Positions 1 to 7,488 of a stretch of DNA of 13,756 nucleotides are shown in pieces. A model generated the notes under the pieces. The model was not told where the DNA came from, did not search any database, and was given only the letters and a program-made list of their open reading frames with translations. Both the position numbers and the translations under genes were made by a program. Position 1 is the stretch's first letter. Every line of letters begins with the position of its first letter. Source of the stretch: BS750m-G4 sp964472195 (GTDB taxonomy: Bacteria; Bacteroidota; Ignavibacteria; Tepidaquicellales; Tepidaquicellaceae); contig CAYYJH010000075.1 of NCBI GenBank assembly GCA_964472195.1, positions 1 through 13,756 of the forward strand. Direction: 5' to 3'.

Positions 1-96
1 GTCTTTGGCGTTTTTCGATGTGCAATATGTGCAATGGCATTTTAGCTGAAATCTGCAGGTGACTTTTCTTTTTATTAAAAGTAATTTGCTTGTCAT
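1..96 (-). CDS. possible 5' end of a Cys-rich ORF, cut by the window edge
   Basis: An ATG at 96 on the minus strand opens a frame of 32 codons that reaches the window edge without a stop. The visible part is basic and then Cys-rich: four cysteines within 12 residues (C14, C20, C22, C25), spaced C-x5-C-x-C-x2-C. This resembles a metal-binding knuckle but does not fit the radical SAM CX3CX2C spacing. A GAGG lies about 4 bases before the ATG, a weak ribosome site. The ORF starts about 40 bases after the stop of the AlbA_2 gene, inside a repeat-rich stretch, and a second frame is also open to the edge. It could be a real downstream gene or chance. I do not recognise it. Confidence 0.15.
   Translation of the reverse strand, partial: MTSKLLLIKRKVTCRFQLKCHCTYCTSKNAKD
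18..35. repeat. perfect 9-bp tandem duplication
   Basis: ATGTGCAAT occurs twice head to tail with no mismatch (18-26 and 27-35). Nine bases is a whole number of codons, so the duplication keeps any reading frame. It lies in the open stretch downstream of the AlbA_2 gene and suggests slippage in this region. Confidence 0.7.
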
Positions 97-99
97 GCC

Positions 100-151
100 G
101 CCTCTTTGGTGCTCCTTTAGCGCCCCTTTCGCCCCTTTAGCGCCCCTTTAA
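100..151. repeat. degenerate GCCCCTTT short tandem repeat overlapping a gene end
   Basis: Five successive units begin at 100, 111, 122, 131 and 142, with lengths 11, 11, 9, 11 and 10. The core is GCCCCTTT, degenerating to GCTCCTTT and GCCTCTTT at the left side. The stop codon of the AlbA_2 gene (TTA at 137-139 on the plus strand) sits inside the fourth unit, so copy-number change would move the protein's C-terminus. The unequal unit lengths mean gain or loss of a unit would usually shift the frame. Confidence 0.75.
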
Positions 152-1453
152 AATATAATACGTTCCTTTTCCAGTGCTTCCAATCCGTATAAATATGTTT
201 TTATTTTCCAGGTCTTTTAGATCATCTGTTGTTTGTCTTTTTTTAAGTTTGCAAAGTATTTGATACTCTGTGTTCGTAATCTTTCCTTTTTCTTTTACAT
301 ATAATACAGCTTTCATTTGCCTGTCATTCAAACCCAATTTCCTTAAATTTTCCTCATTCCATTTATCTTTATAAAAAGTCACTGTCATCACGCTGTTTTC
401 TTCTTTAAAATCCGGTTCTGGCAATCCCTGTTCTATACAATTATCCACTATCTTTATAGTTCCATGCCCCCATGATTCAATAAATCCGGCATAATAGAAT
501 ATTTCAGCGAGGAGTGTATTCCTTGGTATGGATAAATGACTGGTTTTCAATTTTTCTACCGGAACTTCAGGTGGGAGTTTGCCTTCATTCATTATCATTA
601 ATTTATCAGTATAAACCCGTATCTGGATTTGGGATGTTCCTGAATAATCCCGATGAATTAATGCATTAATGATAGCTTCTCTTAATGCTTCATGAGGGTA
701 TTCAAGAATATCGCGACGGTGAATACCTTCATATTCTATATTACTGACCAGATATTTTGTTCGGAGGATTTCCAGTGTACTTTCCAGTTGTGCAAAGAGA
801 TTCCCTTTGACAATATCGGTTGTTTGAATTTCTGTATCTGATATAAATTTACCAATCCTGACAATAGATTGCCGGTAAAATTTCTGCGGGTCAATGCCGA
901 AAAGAAGAACCGATGCTCTTTTTAAATCTCCATTATCAATCAGATTTAATTTCTGCAGGAGTTGTGTATTATCTGATTCTTTAATAATAGAGGGAATTCT
1001 ATCAACGGCATACTTTTTAAATTTTTCTATGAAATCATTATCTATCTCATCAAGACTTGTTCTTTCTTCAATAATGTCACTCCATGTACTGCCTGATTTC
1101 TTCATAAGGAAATCTGCAAGATATTTTCCTTGTAATTCCTGTGCAGTGCTTCCGCTCCTGATATAATATTTGCCATTGTAAGAAATAGGAACAGAACATG
1201 GTGCCACTGTGACCTTGATTATGTCTTTCTTATCCGATTCAACAGAGGGAATGATTCCGAGTTTATTTCTGATTGTATTTGGTATATCCTCAAGCAGCTT
1301 TTTTACATTTTTTAATCCAGTAGGTTTACCCCTGTCGTCCAATCCTATAAACAACACTCCACCATCACTATTTGCAAATGCGGAAATGGCTTTAAGGCAG
1401 TCATTTCGCCAGATTTGTTTATATTCAACAGTTTGAGATTCTTTATTCGTCAT
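137..1453 (-). CDS. AlbA_2 (Schlafen-type) DNA-binding, GHKL-ATPase-like and winged-helix protein
   Basis: A 438-residue cytoplasmic protein of the family often labelled 'putative DNA-binding / RecG-related ATP-binding protein'. Residues 1-115 form an AlbA_2 domain: VEYK at 9-12, NSDGGVLFIGLDDRG at 28-42 and YYIRSGSTA at 96-104. Residues about 250-360 match the C-terminal ATP-binding (HATPase_c_4) region, with EAIINALIHRDY at 259-270, an IMNEGKLP box at 287-294 and GHGT at 329-332. Residues about 372-438 look like a winged helix. Length is normal for the family. The ATG follows the helicase stop by only 3 bases, so the two are almost certainly co-transcribed and perhaps translationally coupled. 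The stop codon lies inside a short tandem repeat. The biochemical role of the family is poorly defined; it is often found in defence and transcription-control neighbourhoods. Domain assignment is firm, function is open. Confidence 0.9.
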   Translation of the reverse strand: MTNKESQTVEYKQIWRNDCLKAISAFANSDGGVLFIGLDDRGKPTGLKNVKKLLEDIPNTIRNKLGIIPSVESDKKDIIKVTVAPCSVPISYNGKYYIRSGSTAQELQGKYLADFLMKKSGSTWSDIIEERTSLDEIDNDFIEKFKKYAVDRIPSIIKESDNTQLLQKLNLIDNGDLKRASVLLFGIDPQKFYRQSIVRIGKFISDTEIQTTDIVKGNLFAQLESTLEILRTKYLVSNIEYEGIHRRDILEYPHEALREAIINALIHRDYSGTSQIQIRVYTDKLMIMNEGKLPPEVPVEKLKTSHLSIPRNTLLAEIFYYAGFIESWGHGTIKIVDNCIEQGLPEPDFKEENSVMTVTFYKDKWNEENLRKLGLNDRQMKAVLYVKEKGKITNTEYQILCKLKKRQTTDDLKDLENKNIFIRIGSTGKGTYYILKGR

Positions 1454-1456
1454 ATA

Positions 1457-4400
1457 TTATTTACCTGTAAGATATAATGAGAGTATCACTTCACTTTTCC
1501 TGAAAACTACGGGGTTCTGCTCGGCATAATGGCTTTCCAGCAGTCGTTTTGGGATATAGGTCTGGAGCGTAGCCAGCACCTTGAACGGATTAACCAGTTC
1601 ATCATTGAGCGCATCCAGGGCTTTCAATGTATTTTTTGCCGTATGTTTAGGCAAGCCGCCTTCTTCAAGCTGTGTAAATACTTCTCTAAGGTAAAGCTCC
1701 TGGTCCTCGGTAAGTTTCTGCGTGTTTTTCATGGTTGCCTTTAGAATGCGAAGGATATTGGCGGCGCTGTCGCGTCCTCTTCTTTTTTGAGGTTCTGACA
1801 TTTCTTCGGTTGTAGCAAATATAAAGGCTTCTTTATTTATACCTAAAAACTTATAGAAGTTTTCACTTAGTGTTTGTCTTTTATCTCCAATACTACTTTC
1901 AAAACTCATTGCAGCATTTATGAAATCAAGCTCCTGTACATCTTCAGTATCATTTGTAACAAAAAATTTCTGTAGTTTTCCACGTCTGAAATAAGTAATG
2001 AGTGAATCATTTAAATCCTTACTCTTTTTTGCTGTACGTGATTTTTTGGGAAGGTTTTTGATTTTGTTAAAAAGCTCTTGATCGTTGTCACGAATATTCT
2101 TAATGGTTTGTAAATATTTCAATGAACTTTCCTCTGCTTCATCTTCTTCAGTAAGTGTACGTTTTGAAATTAAACGATTAAAGAGTTCATGGGAACCAAC
2201 AGGCTCTCTCTCCGTGAGCAAAGCAGCATCACCTCCTAATAAAGTTAGGAAAGCATTGATTTTAGCTTCAGCTGCTTCTTTTAGTTTGATTTGATCATTA
2301 GATTGTTTGGTAGGAAAAAAATTGTATGTATATATTGTATCAAACTCTGTATCGACTCGATTAATACGTCCAACCCTTTGTATCATCCGTGTTGGATTCC
2401 AAGGAATATCATAATTGATTACAACATTTGACCTGTGAAGATTAACACCTTCTGAAAGGACTTCTGTAGAAATCAAAATTCTATAATCATTTTTTGGATA
2501 TCGTACTTTTGCATCAAAGTTATCAATGACTTTGTTTCGTGTAGCTTCACCTGACCCGCCTGTAAAACATAAAGCGGTATCAGGCAATTTTTTGTTGACA
2601 TTATTTAAAAGATATTCAGCAGTCTCTTTAGATTCTGTAAAAATGATAATTTTATTTCGTTTTAATGTCTTATTATTCTTAAGCTGTTCAATAAATGTTA
2701 TCAGTTTTGGATCTCTTTTTACTTTTTGCCATAATACCTTAACTTGCTTCAGTATTTCAAAATCACTCTTCAGATCTATAATAAATTGATTTTTAAAATC
2801 AATCCTTTTAAATTTTTCAGCTTTACCTTCATCAATAAGGTCTTGTATTGCTTTATCATCATCATTTTCCAGTAATTCAAAAATCTTGCTTGTGTATTTT
2901 TTACTTACATAGACATTGCCCTTATCAAATTCCTTTATAACCATATCGTAAGAATAAATAAATCTATCAATTGAATTCCTAAAGGCGAAAAAGCTACTTT
3001 CAAGTCTTTTTACAAGAAGTATCTTCATAAATTTGCCCATATTTTCTTGTGCAAGACGTGTTGGTTGATCCGTAACACCTTTAAAGTAAATCGGTAATAA
3101 CGGAGTGTAGCGTGAATATTTAAATTTCTTTGAAATTAATTCTATAGTAGTATTAAAAACCTCATCTTCTTCTTTATTGAGCTTATAAAATAATGGTTCA
3201 GGATTTTCTAAATCTGGAAATTTAAGTTTTTGCTCTATTAAATCTTTTTCAAAGTATTTTATGATCTCAGTTCTCGTCCGACGTACCATTAAATATTTAA
3301 GTACTTTCTCACGAATTTCTTTTGCATTTTCTTTGACAATCTTTATATAATCATTGTAGTCTTTTTGCCTATCTAAATTTTTTAGTTTTTTATCTAATCT
3401 GTTAAAAAATGCTTCGAGGTTGGGTAAATTAGGAATAGTGCTTTTCTTTGATTTTTGAAACAGCTTTATCTGACTAAGGATATCTTTTGGTGAATTGTTA
3501 TAAGGTGTAGCAGTTACTAAAATTACTCTTTTCCCACGACAAATCTCTGCTAATTTTTCATAAGTAATATTAGTCTCCGTTCTAAAGCGATGAGCTTCAT
3601 CGATGATTATATTTTTATATTTTTCCACACCTCTTTCGAGTATGTGATCTAATTTTCCTATTGATTCAAAATCAGCAGCCTCTTTGAAATCAGAAAAAAC
3701 ATTTCTCCAAGAACCAGGATTTTTTTCATCGAGTAAAACTGGAGGAGCTATTACCAGAGTTCGCCCATCTATCTGACTAGCAAGCATTGCAGAAATGTAG
3801 GTTTTTCCGAGTCCAACAACGTCAGAAACAAAAACACCTCCATATTCCTCAAGGATTTTTTTTGTATTTAAAACAGCCTGCTCTTGATATTCTAATCTTT
3901 TGAAATCCTGCGGTAAATATTTTATAAATACTTCATCTGTTTGACCTAATTCCTCTTTGAAATATTCATACAAAAATTTTAGGTAGAGCTGATATGGAGT
4001 AACGTCTTGATTGAGCCAGGTTTTCTTTTGAATTGTTTGAATGTATTTTTCGCTAACATCAACTGCATCTAACCATAGTTCTTCAAATTTATCTTTAGCA
4101 AAGTTATAATCTGCGACATTTTTCAGCTCGACATTAAATTCAAGATTATCTACCAGACCGGCTTGAGTGAAATTACTTGAACCGGTTATTACCCTACCAA
4201 TATCTCTGTCGTTTTCAGTAAAAGTCATAATGTAAAGTTTTGCGTGTATATCTTGAGAAGGATAAGCTTTGATTTCCATTTTCATATTTCGTATCCACTC
4301 GATGAATTTTGTAACACCTTCTTCTACTTCTTTTTTATCTTCAGAAACTTCCATTTCTTTTTCTACCAGACCTTCATATTCCTTCTTTGTCTCAGCATGA

Positions 4401-4657
4401 GAAAATTGTAGTGATGATTGATGTTCTTGGTGAGTCTTTGTTATCAATTCAAAGGTTTGTTTGCTTGTGCTTATACCAATAAGTATTCTTATCTTTTCCG
4501 TATTCTCTAGTGATTTATAAACTGCATGAAAACCACTCGTATAAAAATAACCAACAAGACAGTCAAAGAATTTCGTATCCTTGATCAATACTTCAAACCT
4601 GTCTTTCAAGTTTTGATTTTCTTCATTAGTAATGAAGGTTAAATCCGTCTTAGTCAT
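1457..4657 (-). CDS. PLD-like nuclease fused to SNF2-family helicase
   Basis: A 1066-residue protein. The N-terminal ~200 residues form a phospholipase D-like (PLDc_2) domain: CLVGYFYTSGF at 33-43 and a single HKD-type motif, H138-x-K140 followed by GSSNFT at 159-164. The usual motif aspartate is not obvious. A superfamily 2/SNF2 helicase core follows: Walker A GLGKT at 282-286, DEAH at 353-356, TATP at 382-385, a motif IV-like IIFTES at 671-676, TEVLSEGVNL at 731-740 and QRVGRINR at 760-767. Residues ~780-1066 are a helical tail with no domain I recognise. One HKD copy implies dimerisation for catalysis (known for the family). Likely role: ATP-driven translocation on nucleic acid coupled to cleavage or binding; inferred to be defence or restriction. 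It is first in a two-gene operon with the AlbA_2 gene. The last ~100 codons differ sharply in G+C from the rest. No strong ribosome site is visible before the ATG. Confidence 0.9.
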   Translation of the reverse strand: MTKTDLTFITNEENQNLKDRFEVLIKDTKFFDCLVGYFYTSGFHAVYKSLENTEKIRILIGISTSKQTFELITKTHQEHQSSLQFSHAETKKEYEGLVEKEMEVSEDKKEVEEGVTKFIEWIRNMKMEIKAYPSQDIHAKLYIMTFTENDRDIGRVITGSSNFTQAGLVDNLEFNVELKNVADYNFAKDKFEELWLDAVDVSEKYIQTIQKKTWLNQDVTPYQLYLKFLYEYFKEELGQTDEVFIKYLPQDFKRLEYQEQAVLNTKKILEEYGGVFVSDVVGLGKTYISAMLASQIDGRTLVIAPPVLLDEKNPGSWRNVFSDFKEAADFESIGKLDHILERGVEKYKNIIIDEAHRFRTETNITYEKLAEICRGKRVILVTATPYNNSPKDILSQIKLFQKSKKSTIPNLPNLEAFFNRLDKKLKNLDRQKDYNDYIKIVKENAKEIREKVLKYLMVRRTRTEIIKYFEKDLIEQKLKFPDLENPEPLFYKLNKEEDEVFNTTIELISKKFKYSRYTPLLPIYFKGVTDQPTRLAQENMGKFMKILLVKRLESSFFAFRNSIDRFIYSYDMVIKEFDKGNVYVSKKYTSKIFELLENDDDKAIQDLIDEGKAEKFKRIDFKNQFIIDLKSDFEILKQVKVLWQKVKRDPKLITFIEQLKNNKTLKRNKIIIFTESKETAEYLLNNVNKKLPDTALCFTGGSGEATRNKVIDNFDAKVRYPKNDYRILISTEVLSEGVNLHRSNVVINYDIPWNPTRMIQRVGRINRVDTEFDTIYTYNFFPTKQSNDQIKLKEAAEAKINAFLTLLGGDAALLTEREPVGSHELFNRLISKRTLTEEDEAEESSLKYLQTIKNIRDNDQELFNKIKNLPKKSRTAKKSKDLNDSLITYFRRGKLQKFFVTNDTEDVQELDFINAAMSFESSIGDKRQTLSENFYKFLGINKEAFIFATTEEMSEPQKRRGRDSAANILRILKATMKNTQKLTEDQELYLREVFTQLEEGGLPKHTAKNTLKALDALNDELVNPFKVLATLQTYIPKRLLESHYAEQNPVVFRKSEVILSLYLTGK

Positions 4658-4673
4658 AAAAACATCTATTTTC

Positions 4674-4681
4674 CAAATATA
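4674..4681 (-). promoter_or_regulatory. candidate -7 box (TAnnTTTG type) for the helicase operon
   Basis: On the minus strand the sequence reads TATATTTG, an exact match to the Bacteroidota -7 consensus TAnnTTTG, ending 16 bases before the helicase ATG. No clear TTG -33 element sits at the expected distance upstream; the region is only T-rich. If real, the mRNA leader would be only about 10 bases. A single short box in AT-rich DNA can arise by chance. Confidence 0.3.
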
Positions 4682-4711
4682 TTAATAATAATGATTATAA
4701 ATTTAAAGAGT

Positions 4712-4728
4712 GTATCATTCAATGATAC
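4712..4728. repeat. 17-bp perfect inverted repeat between mutS and the helicase gene
   Basis: GTATCATT and AATGATAC flank a single C (4720). The element lies 31 bases past the mutS stop and 54 bases before the helicase ATG, upstream of the candidate -7 box. As RNA it could form a 7-bp stem with a 3-base loop, but no clean run of U follows on the minus strand, so it is a poor intrinsic terminator. A dimer-binding operator for the helicase operon is an equally good reading. Confidence 0.55.
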
Positions 4729-4759
4729 TTTTCTCACACATAATTCCTCAACGTCCCCT

Positions 4760-7402
4760 TCACAAATCCAACAACCTCTTTAACACGTTTAACGCCTCAA
4801 CTGGTGTCATATTATTTATATCCACCTCATCTAAAATCTTTCTTTCTCCTTCGGATAATTTTGATGTATCTCCTTTGATTGAATCTGCTTCAAACAAATT
4901 TATCTGCAAATCGTCTTTATGCTGTCTTCTGAATTCCTTATCTTCGAAAACTTTTAATATCTCTTTTGCTCTGATTGTAACAGAATCCGGCAATCCTGCC
5001 ATTTGTGCAACTTGGATTCCATAACTGTGGTCTGCTGTCCCTTCGGTTATGTTTCTAAGGAAAATAACTTTATCATTGTATTCTCTAACCTCAACCCTGT
5101 AATTTTTAATTCGAGAATACATATCTGCTAATGCATTCAGTTCGTGGTAGTGAGTAGCGAACAATGTTTTTGCCCGGATGTTTGGATTTTCATGTATGTA
5201 TTCTGTGACTGCCCATGCAATGGAGATTCCATCATAAGTACTGGTACCTCTTCCAATTTCATCCAGGAGCAGAAGACTTTTTGAGGTTGCATTGTTAAGT
5301 ATGTTTGCTGTCTCGTGCATCTCGACTAAAAATGTACTTTCACCTTTTGCTATATTATCAGAAGCTCCGACTCTTGTGAAAATTTTATCAACAATTCCAA
5401 TCTTTGCACTCCTTGCAGGAACAAAGCAGCCGATCTGTGAAAGGAGTACGATTAAACCAACCTGTCTTAAATAGCTTGATTTCCCACTCATGTTCGGTCC
5501 TGTTAATATCAAGATTTGATTATCGCCTGTATCAAGTAATGAATCGTTTGCAATATATTTTTCTCCAACAGGGAGGAGCACTTCAATGACGGGGTGTCTT
5601 CCGCTTTTAATTTCTATTATATCGGATTCGTTAATTTCGGGTAATACATAATTGTACTGTTCGGATACTTCTGCAAAACTTAATAGGGAGTCAACTGTAG
5701 CAATAACTTGAGCATTCTTCTGAATTGGATCGGTGTACTTTAATATGAACTCACGTAACTCATCAAAAATCTTATTTTCCAGAACACCTATCTTCTCTTC
5801 TGCATTTAGAATCTTATCTTCATACTCCTTAAGTTCTTCGGTGATGTATCTTTCTGCATTCACGAGTGTTTGCTTTCTTATATATTCCTGTGGAGCTTTA
5901 TCGAGGTTTGCTTTCGTGATTTCTATATAATATCCGAACACTTTGTTAAAATGAACCTTTAAAGAGTTTATCCCGGTTCTTTTCCTTTCCTTACTCTGAA
6001 AATTCTCAATCCAGGTCTTACCGTTTATGAGAATATCTTTGAGTTCATCAAGTTCTGAATTATAACCTTTGTTTATGATTCCATATTTATCGATACCGCT
6101 TATAAAATTCTCATTAATCACTTTTTCAATTTCAATGATGAGTTCTGGAAGTTTGATCAGGTTTTCCTTAAGAGCTGTGATGGATTTAGATTTAAAATTT
6201 TCAAGCTTGTTTTTTATTTCGGTGATTTTCTTGTTGGATATTTTTAATTGTACAATATCTCTTGGAACAGCTCTCCCCGTAGCAATCTTAGATACCAGCC
6301 GCTCGAGGTCGGCAATCGATTTCAGTTCTTCGATTACTTTTTTTCTATCATTTTTATTCTGAAAAAAATCGTTAACTGCATAAAGTCTTTTTTCTATTTG
6401 CTCCTTTTTTTTAAGTGGTCTTGCGACCCACTTCTTCAATAACCTGCCGCCCATTGCTGTTTGTGTTCTGTCTAATATAGAAATTAATGTCCCTTCTCTT
6501 CCGCCTTCTGAAATAGAGGTTGTAATCTCTAAGTTTCTTTTTGTTGCAGGGTCTAATATGATATAATCAGTATAGTCATAGTTATAAATCTTTTTTAGAT
6601 GTGAAAGATTTTTTTTCTGAGTTTCGTTAAGATAATTGACAACACAGCCCGCAGCAATTATGCCTTCATTCATACCATCAATACCAAAGCCTTTCAGTGA
6701 TTGAGTATTAAAATGATTAGTAAGTAATTCGAAAGCATAATCCTGGTTGAAAACCCAGTCATCAACCTTAGTAAATATATACTTTTTATCTCCATTACTG
6801 AACGGTGCTTCCGGGTCATAATTAAGAGCTTTGAAGACTTTTTCTTTTTCACGTTTTGAGATTAGAATTTCTGTCGGGTCGATGATGTTAACCTGTCCGA
6901 AAAGTTGTTTGATGTGTATTTCGGATGTAGCAAACTCACCCGTCGAAATATCACAAAATGCTAATCCGCAAACATCATCCCGTATATAAATTGCTGAAAG
7001 GAAATTGTTTGATTTGTGGTCTAATAGTTTTTCAGAAAAATTTGCTCCGGGAGTCACAACTTCAATGACATCTCGTTTAACGATACCTTTAGCATATTTA
7101 GGGTCTTCTAACTGTTCACATACAGCAACCCTGTATCCGGCTTTTACAAGTTTTGGTAAATAATTATCGAGTGCATGATGTGGAAATCCAGCTAAGGGTA
7201 CTTCTGAAGCTTTCCCATTTGCCCGTTTTGTGAGAGTAATACCGAGTATTTTAGAAGTTGTTACAGCATCTTCTTCGAATGTTTCAAAAAAATCCCCCAT
7301 TCTGAAAAGCAATAGCATATCAGGATATCTGCTTTTAATCTTTCTGTATTGTCGCATTAAAGGGGTTTCTTTCATTTTCCTTTTTGTTACATTTTCTTTC
7401 AT
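4760..7402 (-). CDS. mutS: DNA mismatch repair protein MutS
   Basis: Recognises base mismatches and small loops in newly copied DNA and, with ATP, licenses MutL. From the ATG at 7402 the protein is 880 residues, normal for MutS1. The N-terminal TPLMRQYRKIK and GDFFETF carry the mismatch-reading Phe-x-Glu (F38, E40). Walker A GPNMSGKSS is at 635-643, the Walker B DEIGRGTSTYDG begins at 714 and FATHYHEL spans 748-755. A QINLF motif near 833-837 resembles the beta-clamp binding motif, and the C-terminus has the usual TPVEALNVLKRLL helix. Start choice: a GTG at 7417 lies inside a repeat arm and is unlikely; an ATG at 7375 (MKETPLM) fits the family just as well, with an AAGGA very close before it. 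All core residues are intact. It lies downstream of an ECF sigma gene on the same strand; mutL is not in view. Confidence 0.97.
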   Translation of the reverse strand: MKENVTKRKMKETPLMRQYRKIKSRYPDMLLLFRMGDFFETFEEDAVTTSKILGITLTKRANGKASEVPLAGFPHHALDNYLPKLVKAGYRVAVCEQLEDPKYAKGIVKRDVIEVVTPGANFSEKLLDHKSNNFLSAIYIRDDVCGLAFCDISTGEFATSEIHIKQLFGQVNIIDPTEILISKREKEKVFKALNYDPEAPFSNGDKKYIFTKVDDWVFNQDYAFELLTNHFNTQSLKGFGIDGMNEGIIAAGCVVNYLNETQKKNLSHLKKIYNYDYTDYIILDPATKRNLEITTSISEGGREGTLISILDRTQTAMGGRLLKKWVARPLKKKEQIEKRLYAVNDFFQNKNDRKKVIEELKSIADLERLVSKIATGRAVPRDIVQLKISNKKITEIKNKLENFKSKSITALKENLIKLPELIIEIEKVINENFISGIDKYGIINKGYNSELDELKDILINGKTWIENFQSKERKRTGINSLKVHFNKVFGYYIEITKANLDKAPQEYIRKQTLVNAERYITEELKEYEDKILNAEEKIGVLENKIFDELREFILKYTDPIQKNAQVIATVDSLLSFAEVSEQYNYVLPEINESDIIEIKSGRHPVIEVLLPVGEKYIANDSLLDTGDNQILILTGPNMSGKSSYLRQVGLIVLLSQIGCFVPARSAKIGIVDKIFTRVGASDNIAKGESTFLVEMHETANILNNATSKSLLLLDEIGRGTSTYDGISIAWAVTEYIHENPNIRAKTLFATHYHELNALADMYSRIKNYRVEVREYNDKVIFLRNITEGTADHSYGIQVAQMAGLPDSVTIRAKEILKVFEDKEFRRQHKDDLQINLFEADSIKGDTSKLSEGERKILDEVDINNMTPVEALNVLKRLLDL

Positions 7403-7484
7403 TACACGGAGATACACGGAGTTTTTAAAAAATTATTCTTTTCTCAGCGCTACTCTGTGTCTTCTTCGTGTTACTCTGTGTAAT
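7401..7484. repeat. ACACGGAG / CTCTGTGT inverted-repeat element in the mutS leader
   Basis: The left arm at 7401-7421 holds two ACACGGAG units (7404-7411, 7414-7421). The right side holds CTCTGTGT (7453-7460), CTTCGTGT (7464-7471) and CTCTGTGT (7474-7481). The reverse complement of 7401-7421 matches 7464-7484 at 17 of 21 positions, with a 42-base interior. Arrays of this octamer type are a familiar intergenic repeat in many environmental bacterial genomes (recalled, not checked). The element fills almost the whole gap between the sigma factor stop and mutS and touches the mutS ATG. It could form a hairpin in the mutS leader RNA. Confidence 0.7.
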
Positions 7485-7488
7485 GTTT

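Noticed and set aside
1..96. Radical SAM motif in the Cys-rich edge ORF
   Set aside because: The spacing is C-x5-C-x-C-x2-C, and no CX3CX2C can be drawn from it.
4712..4728. Intrinsic terminator after mutS
   Set aside because: The stem is short and AT-rich, and no U-run follows on the minus strand.
4710..5024. 104-codon plus-strand ORF opposite the mutS C-terminus
   Set aside because: Antisense to a conserved MutS region including the clamp-binding motif; no ribosome site or family resemblance.
7403..7417. GTG at 7417 as the mutS start
   Set aside because: It lies inside a repeat arm, has no ribosome site, and adds residues that MutS proteins normally lack; ATG 7402 or 7375 fits better.
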